From: Sphingobacterium sp.
Lineage (GTDB): Bacteria; Bacteroidota; Bacteroidia; SpSt-205
Direction of reading: 5' to 3'
Assembly (NCBI GenBank): GCA_028276345.1
Contig: JAPYWM010000021.1
Location: 1 to 11,292, forward strand
Length of the DNA stretch: 11,292 nt
Position numbers and translations under genes: made by a program. Below the pieces are notes generated by a model. The model saw only the letters and a program-made list of their open reading frames with translations. It searched no databases and had not been told where the DNA came from. Position 1 is the first letter of the stretch. The number at the start of each line of letters is the position of its first letter. This document shows, piece by piece, positions 7,161 to 11,292 of the stretch.

Positions 7161-7273
7161 AAAATAAGACGGCCCCCTTGCGGGGGCCGGCTGGGCAGGA
7201 AGATCACCGGGCGACTCTCTCTGGCTGGGCTGGTAGTTAGGCTTAGTGCTGCCCGGAAGGGAAGAACCATCGT
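7159..7273 (-). ncRNA. Candidate small RNA, copy 1 (about 115 nt)
   Basis: Predicted from a promoter-like element (7313-7280) and an intrinsic terminator (hairpin 7189-7170, then a T-rich tract to 7159), both on the minus strand. The body has complementary arms CCGGGC (7256-7251) and GCCCGG (7212-7207) closing a domain of about 38 nt. The core is identical to copy 2. I do not recognise an RNA family. The 3' end coincides with the transporter's stop codon, so transporter read-through transcripts would be antisense to it. The start is estimated from the promoter and may shift by a few nt. Confidence 0.55.
7170..7189 (-). terminator. Intrinsic terminator, unit 1
   Basis: An 8-bp stem (CGGCCCCC with GGGGGCCG) closes a 4-nt loop. 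On the minus strand it is followed by TCTTATTTTTTAG, a strong U-tract. The plus strand has no T-run after the hairpin, so it does not terminate the transporter mRNA in the usual way. Confidence 0.8.
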
Positions 7274-7279
7274 TTAGTC

Positions 7280-7313
7280 TATATACGGGCGAGGGGTGAG
7301 GCGGGTTGCAAAA
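7280..7313 (-). promoter_or_regulatory. Promoter-like element, unit 1
   Basis: On the minus strand TTTTGCAA (7313-7306) is followed after exactly 19 nt by GTATATA (7286-7280). The same two blocks with the same spacing recur in units 2 and 3. They resemble either -35/-10 boxes or the Bacteroidota TTG and TAnn elements with a long spacer. Confidence 0.5.
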
Positions 7314-7340
7314 GGCTATCTGGTTTGGCAGAGGGGCCCT

Positions 7341-7454
7341 AAAAAAGAAATGGCCCCCTTGCGGGGGCCAGCTGGGCAAGAAGATCACCGGGCGACTCTC
7401 TCTGGCTGGGCTGGTAGTTAGGCTTAGTGCTGCCCGGAAGGGAAGAACCATTGT
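7341..7454 (-). ncRNA. Candidate small RNA, copy 2 (about 114 nt)
   Basis: Same design as copy 1: promoter-like element at 7494-7461, terminator hairpin at 7370-7351 followed by TTTCTTTTTT. Complementary arms CCGGGC (7437-7432) and GCCCGG (7393-7388) are unchanged. The body between them is identical to copy 1. Differences are confined to the 5' end and to positions flanking the terminator stem. No conserved open reading frame or ribosome-binding site is shared with copy 1. Confidence 0.55.
7351..7370 (-). terminator. Intrinsic terminator, unit 2
   Basis: The stem is TGGCCCCC with GGGGGCCA, a 4-nt loop, then TTTCTTTTTT on the minus strand. The outer pair is T-A here but C-G in unit 1, a compensatory change that keeps the stem at 8 bp. 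Confidence 0.8.
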
Positions 7455-7460
7455 TCAGCC

Positions 7461-7494
7461 TATATACGGGCGAGGGGTGAGGCAGGTTGCAAAA
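7461..7494 (-). promoter_or_regulatory. Promoter-like element, unit 2
   Basis: TTTTGCAA (7494-7487), 19 nt, then GTATATA (7467-7461) on the minus strand, identical in both blocks and spacing to unit 1; the spacer has one substitution. Confidence 0.5.
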
Positions 7495-7524
7495 GGCTAT
7501 CGGTGGCTTGGGAGCGGGGTCCCT

Positions 7525-7637
7525 AAAAAATAAGACGGCCCCCGTGCGGGGGCCGTGGCCTGGACACGCCTCTTTCCAGGGAGGTAGATCATTGGCAGGA
7601 AACTTCCATGCCGGCGGCTAAAAGAGCGCTCTCACGC
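7525..7637 (-). ncRNA. Candidate small RNA, divergent copy 3 (about 113 nt)
   Basis: It has the same promoter-like blocks (7675-7644) and the same terminator (hairpin 7556-7535 with T-tract to 7525) at the same separation as copies 1 and 2. The roughly 85-nt body is different in sequence. It contains a perfect 10-bp palindrome AGAGCGCTCT (7632-7623) near the predicted 5' end, a hairpin with arms GGCA...TGCC (7612-7594), and a hairpin with arms CCTGGA/TCCAGG (7580-7559) just before the terminator. No family is recognised. It may be a paralogue that diverged, or a different RNA under the same signals. Confidence 0.42.
7535..7556 (-). terminator. Intrinsic terminator, unit 3
   Basis: The stem has 9 bp (ACGGCCCCC with GGGGGCCGT) around a GTGC/GCAC loop. 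On the minus strand it is followed by CTTATTTTTTAG. It keeps the same TAAGAC-type flank as unit 1. Confidence 0.8.
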
Positions 7638-7643
7638 TGACGC

Positions 7644-7675
7644 CATATACGGACGCCGGGAGCCATAGGTTGCAC
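7644..7675 (-). promoter_or_regulatory. Promoter-like element, unit 3
   Basis: GTGCAA (7675-7670, preceded by a T-run), then 19 nt, then GTATATG (7650-7644) on the minus strand. The spacing is exactly that of units 1 and 2 although the spacer has changed at many positions. It lies back to back with the peptidase gene start at 7697. Confidence 0.42.
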
Positions 7676-7683
7676 AAAAACGC

Positions 7684-7691
7684 CTACTTTG
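7684..7691 (+). promoter_or_regulatory. Bacteroidota -7-like element before the peptidase gene
   Basis: CTACTTTG resembles TAnnTTTG in its last four positions and ends 5 nt before the ATG at 7697. GGAAGG in between could act as a weak ribosome-binding site. No well-spaced -33 TTG is seen. Confidence 0.3.
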
Positions 7692-7696
7692 GAAGG

Positions 7697-10600
7697 ATGC
7701 GAGTGCTCTCGTTGGTGGGTGTGTTATGGGCGCAGAGCGTTTGTGTGTGGGTAAGTCCAGCGCAGAAGGAACTGCGCACGCTTTTGAGAGCGGGGCAAGT
7801 GGCCGCTGAGATGCGTCAGCGTGCTTTGTGGCGGGGTTTTGTTCGGGCTGAAGCCGTTTCGCCGGATACGATGGAGGCGGCATTAGGAGGGTGGTTCGTC
7901 TTGCACTTTGCGGGAGAGGATACGCTTCAGCTTTTAGAACGTTTGCAGGCCAGTGGGCTTTTTCAGAAAGCGGAGCTGCTGAGAGGACGACGGCTGCACA
8001 GCGGCCTTTATGGCTGGCATCATCTGGCTATTCAGACAGCCCAGGCGTGGATGCGTACTTATGGTAGCCCGGCAGTCCCTATTGCCATCCTGGATACAGG
8101 GATAGACACAGGTCTGGTTGCCTTCTCTGGCCAGTACTACATCAATCCCGCCGAAGACCTCAACGGCAATCGGCGCTTAGACCCGGGCGACCTCAACGGC
8201 ATAGACGATGACCAGAATGGCTACATAGACGACGTAATCGGCTATGACTTTACTGATCAGGGGCGGTTATTAGCGTCGGGTGATGCGTGGCAGCCCGACC
8301 CGCTTCCTATAGACGAAAACGGCCATGGGACTGCTATGGCCAGCGTGATAGCGGCAAAACCCGGTGCCAGTCCTGTGCAGGGCATTGCGCCGGGGTGCCC
8401 TGTCCTGATAGTGCGGGCATTTAGCGCTGACGGCTACGGCGAAGACGACGATATTGTACGGGGGATTTTATATGCGGTACGGCGGGGGGCGCGGGTGATT
8501 AGCTGCAGTTTTGGGGATGAGGTGCCCTCCCAGATGATGGCGGAAGCCATTCGCTATGCGGTGAGCCAGGGGGTTGTGGTGGTGGCTTCCTCTGGGAATG
8601 GCGTGGGTGCCCGCCCCCATTATCCTTCGGGCTTTCCGGAGGTAATTTCGGTGGGGGCAGTTAGTTTCGACCCTGAGCGGGGGAGCTACTTTCTGTGGCC
8701 GCTCTCGGGCTATAGTCGGGTGGATTGGGTGGCACCGGGGGACCAGGTGCCCGTGCTTTTGCCGGGCGGCCTCCTCCGAAGCCTCAGTGGCACCAGCCTC
8801 AGCGCGGCCATTACGAGCGCGGCCGTCGCCCTCCTGCTTTCTCAGCACCCCACCCTTTCCCCCGAGGAAGTCCGCGCTACGCTCGCCAGCGCGGCCTTGG
8901 ATGTAGGCTCTCCCGGCTGGGACATCTACACGGGTTCTGGTCTTCTGCGCCTGCCGCCTGCGCTGGATTACCCTCAAAGTGGCCTTCTTCAATGGCTTTC
9001 TCCGCTCCCGAACGGCTACTACGGTCTGGCTCCCCTCTCTCTGCGATTTCGCCTCTACCATAGCCTCCTTTCTTCGTGGGAGATATCCTGGGCTCCTGCC
9101 CTCCAGGGCCCTTGGCTGACGGGTATCCGGGGTTCGGTTCCTACCTGGGATACGACTATTTTCTGGACGCCCCCTGCGCCTGGCCGGTGGTATCTCCGCC
9201 TCACTGCCTTCCTCCGTAATCGCAACGCCCTTACGGCCCTCTGCCCCATCGTCGTAGATACGGCTCGCCCCGCTTTTCTCGAGGCGAGCCTGACCCCCAC
9301 CTGGCAGGAAAACCGCCTCGGATACGGAGTTACCTACCGGCTTTCTGCGCCTCTCCCGGTTTGTCTATCTTATACCGGCGGCCAGCAGTGTTTTGATCGC
9401 GTAGATACCACTGGCGCAGCATGGATTGGAACGCCCTCGCTTCCCGTGGCTACCCTCCTTGCTACCACCGTCCGGGAAACCGTCACTGTGTCTTTGAGCA
9501 CGCTTCCTTTTACACCCAGTGCCATAGGTATTGACAACCACCAGATACAAGCCCTCACTGCTCCAGCCGGCTACTATTGGCCTGAGCCGCTACCCGACTG
9601 GGATGGCGATGGGTTTCGAGACCTCCTTGCCACCCGCTATGCGCCAGATGGCACCTACGATAAGATCATCTTCCTTTCTAAGCGGGGGAATGCCTACAGC
9701 CCCTACGATAGCATTCCGCGCGCTGCCTTAGCGCGGGACCTTGCCGACTGGGATAACGACGGAGTGCCCGAACTCCTGTGCGTCTGGTATGATAGCTTTT
9801 TTGTCTACGGCGGTTCTCCCCCCAAAAGCCTCCTCTATGCCGGTAAAGGCCTGGCCGCTCGCTTAGACTACCTGCGGAGCATCTGGGTTCGCACCGCAGA
9901 AGGCCATTACGAAACACGTACCCTGACAGGCCAAACCTTGCGGCGCCTTTCGGACACCACTACCTGGAATGGCTCCACCACTATCCCCCGTATCCTTAAG
10001 GTTCGTCGCGGCAACGACTCTCTCTGGGTTTTCGGAAACTACGCTGGCTACCTTTTTGCCTATGACCACGAAACCCTTCTTGGCACCTACCATACCGGCC
10101 TTCAGCAGGTCGGCTCCCACCTCTATCCCGTAGACCTGGAGGGCGATGGCTACGAGGAAATTCTCTACTTGGGCAGCCATCCCAGCGGTAAAGTCTGGCG
10201 TCTGGGTCTTTTGAGTCCCGACCCCTGGCAGGAGATTAGCCATGTGCAGTTCTGGGTAGAGGGTAACATCCGGCCTCGTCTACTCTTACGGGGGGATGGG
10301 CGCTTTGTGCTGTGGCTGCCACCCCAGATGTATTTTGGGCGCTTAACGCCAAGCGGTTTTGTCTGGGAAGCGTATGGTCCGTGGGCCTGGGATGCCTGCA
10401 CCCCTGTCGATAATGGGTGGCTCCTCGGCATAGACACCCTTCCTCGTGTGGTGGAGTTTATAGAGGGATTCCTTCCCCCTCCTGCCTGGAAAAAAGCCGG
10501 CGCCCTCACCCCCACTACTGTCCTGCTGGAATGGCACCCCCTCCCTGGCGCTTCTACCTACGAGGTGTGGCGCTTCCAGCCTCGCCAGAACCCGACCCGC

Positions 10601-11292
10601 ATCTACGCCGGGTCGGGCTCTGCCACTATCGACGTGGTAGGGCCTGGTGACACCTGTTACTATGCCGTTCGGGCGATGGGAGGCGCTTTTGGCGAGCTGC
10701 GCCGCATCATTCCCGGTCCCCGCCCCTGCTTCACGGTAGACAAGGTGCTGCCAGAGGCCGGCCAGCTCCTCCTCACCAGCCTTTCCCAATGGGCAGCACC
10801 CTCGCCGGAGGCCTTCCGCCTCCATCCGGCAGACATCTACCCCACCGCAGCCATCGGCAGCGGGGCCCATCTCGCACTCTACTTTAGCCAGCCCCTCTCG
10901 TCGGGCACGTATGCGCTGATCATTGACACGCTCCTTACCGATGAATATGGCCGATTCTTCTCATCGGACTGCGACACACTTCCCTTTACTATCCCCCCCC
11001 AGTCCCCGCTCACCTGCCGTCTCCCGCTACGTTGGGAAGTCCTCTCCGACAACGTAATAGAAATCTCCTTTTCTGCCCCCCTTCCCGCTCAAGCAGAAAC
11101 CCTCGCCTACTATCAGCTTCTGCCAGTAGGGCAAGTGCTCGCTTTAGAACGTCCTTCTGCTTCGCAGCTCCGGCTTACCCTTTCCGTCTCCCCACGCCGG
11201 CAACCGCTCTCCCTCATCTGGAGCTGGGATACTACCGGCTGCCCGCGCGCCGTGTCATTTAGTTCTTCTACCCAGACCCTTATGGAGTGGGG
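7697..11292 (+). CDS. Secreted subtilisin-family (S8) serine peptidase with VCBS-like and fibronectin III-like regions, 3' partial
   Basis: The frame is open for 1198 codons to the window edge with no stop. A short signal peptide (MRVLSLVGVLWAQS) starts it; an in-frame TTG at 7670 would add HKNAYFGR and is an alternative. An N-terminal prodomain-like region (about 20-110) leads into the S8 domain. The triad is D133 in AILDTGID, H210 in DENGHGTAMAS and S367 in LSGTSLSAA, with N301 (SSGNG) as the oxyanion residue. Between D and H an acidic insert (LNGNRRLDPGDLNGIDDD, 155-172) looks calcium-binding and is common in Bacteroidota subtilases. After about 425 come long beta-rich regions with three FG-GAP/VCBS-like loops, DWDGDG (634), DWDNDG (684) and DLEGDG (813), and a fibronectin III-like domain (about 935-1000). 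It probably acts outside the cell. A type IX secretion C-terminal domain would lie beyond the window, so that route is only an inference. Confidence 0.9.
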   Translation, partial: MRVLSLVGVLWAQSVCVWVSPAQKELRTLLRAGQVAAEMRQRALWRGFVRAEAVSPDTMEAALGGWFVLHFAGEDTLQLLERLQASGLFQKAELLRGRRLHSGLYGWHHLAIQTAQAWMRTYGSPAVPIAILDTGIDTGLVAFSGQYYINPAEDLNGNRRLDPGDLNGIDDDQNGYIDDVIGYDFTDQGRLLASGDAWQPDPLPIDENGHGTAMASVIAAKPGASPVQGIAPGCPVLIVRAFSADGYGEDDDIVRGILYAVRRGARVISCSFGDEVPSQMMAEAIRYAVSQGVVVVASSGNGVGARPHYPSGFPEVISVGAVSFDPERGSYFLWPLSGYSRVDWVAPGDQVPVLLPGGLLRSLSGTSLSAAITSAAVALLLSQHPTLSPEEVRATLASAALDVGSPGWDIYTGSGLLRLPPALDYPQSGLLQWLSPLPNGYYGLAPLSLRFRLYHSLLSSWEISWAPALQGPWLTGIRGSVPTWDTTIFWTPPAPGRWYLRLTAFLRNRNALTALCPIVVDTARPAFLEASLTPTWQENRLGYGVTYRLSAPLPVCLSYTGGQQCFDRVDTTGAAWIGTPSLPVATLLATTVRETVTVSLSTLPFTPSAIGIDNHQIQALTAPAGYYWPEPLPDWDGDGFRDLLATRYAPDGTYDKIIFLSKRGNAYSPYDSIPRAALARDLADWDNDGVPELLCVWYDSFFVYGGSPPKSLLYAGKGLAARLDYLRSIWVRTAEGHYETRTLTGQTLRRLSDTTTWNGSTTIPRILKVRRGNDSLWVFGNYAGYLFAYDHETLLGTYHTGLQQVGSHLYPVDLEGDGYEEILYLGSHPSGKVWRLGLLSPDPWQEISHVQFWVEGNIRPRLLLRGDGRFVLWLPPQMYFGRLTPSGFVWEAYGPWAWDACTPVDNGWLLGIDTLPRVVEFIEGFLPPPAWKKAGALTPTTVLLEWHPLPGASTYEVWRFQPRQNPTRIYAGSGSATIDVVGPGDTCYYAVRAMGGAFGELRRIIPGPRPCFTVDKVLPEAGQLLLTSLSQWAAPSPEAFRLHPADIYPTAAIGSGAHLALYFSQPLSSGTYALIIDTLLTDEYGRFFSSDCDTLPFTIPPQSPLTCRLPLRWEVLSDNVIEISFSAPLPAQAETLAYYQLLPVGQVLALERPSASQLRLTLSVSPRRQPLSLIWSWDTTGCPRAVSFSSSTQTLMEW

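Larger units (their letters stand above)
7158..7556. repeat. Tandem direct repeat of about 182 bp, two copies plus a partial third
   Basis: Unit 1 (7158-7339) and unit 2 (7340-7523) are nearly identical, in register at 181 bp through the core. A third copy begins at 7524 with the same CTAAAAAA and GC hairpin and then diverges after 7556. A stretch of about 70 bp after AGATCACCGGG (starting at 7201 and 7382) is identical between units. Most differences lie in the outer base pair of the hairpin, near TTTAG/TTCAG, and in the 3' 30 bp. The period is not a multiple of three, so no reading frame is kept between copies. This fits duplicated non-coding genes rather than a protein repeat. Confidence 0.93.

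Noticed and set aside
7170..7189. Terminator for the plus-strand transporter gene
   Set aside because: The hairpin follows the stop codon, but on the plus strand the A-tract precedes it and no T-run follows; the orientation fits minus-strand transcripts.
7098..7533. Open frames of 117 (minus) and 75 (plus) codons across the tandem repeat
   Set aside because: The repeat period of 181-182 bp shifts the frame between copies, so the two copies encode unrelated peptides; conservation is at the RNA/DNA level.
7158..7556. CRISPR array
   Set aside because: Repeats are about 182 bp, directly adjacent, with no short repeat-spacer pattern and no cas genes.
8468..9061. 197-codon minus-strand open frame
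   Set aside because: It is antisense to the S8 domain of the peptidase, with an Arg-rich low-quality translation typical of a shadow frame.

Overview
The window looks like a piece of a GC-rich chromosome from the phylum Bacteroidota. The evidence is the Bacteroidota form of EtfA/EtfB, signal peptides ending in ..LAQAQ and ..LWAQS, a long secreted S8 peptidase with VCBS-like and fibronectin-like modules, and CTTTG elements resembling the Bacteroidota -7 promoter motif (TAnnTTTG) just before start codons. Genus cannot be judged from the sequence alone. No transposase, integrase, CRISPR array, rRNA or complete tRNA was seen.

Layout. Positions 1-249 hold no protein gene, only a short stretch resembling the 5' end of tmRNA and a small inverted repeat. 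From 5636 down to 250 runs a compact minus-strand cluster in transcription order etfB, etfA, aroB, aroA and an FAD-linked sugar-lactone oxidase. Junctions are a 1-nt gap or overlaps, so this is very probably one operon. It joins an electron-transfer flavoprotein to two shikimate-pathway enzymes and a flavoenzyme. Upstream, also on the minus strand, is a small outer-membrane-barrel-like protein (6220-5753) with its own likely terminator. Divergent from it is a ten-helix EamA/DMT-type transporter (6306-7160).

The 536-bp gap between the transporter and the next gene (7161-7696) is the most interesting part. It holds two near-identical direct repeats of about 182 bp plus a partial third. On the minus strand each unit reads as promoter-like element, body of about 100 nt, GC-rich hairpin, then U-tract. 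I interpret this as three tandem small RNA genes of about 113-115 nt each. The third shares promoter and terminator with the others but has a different body. Nothing in it matches an RNA family I recognise.

From 7697 to the window edge runs a single open reading frame for a large secreted subtilisin-family (S8) peptidase. Its 3' end lies outside the window.

Other points of note: aroB has about 50 conserved codons upstream of its first canonical start codon; three transcription-unit starts have a -7-like element only 4-6 nt before ATG, suggesting leaderless mRNAs; and GC skew flips sharply inside the peptidase gene without any break in the frame.
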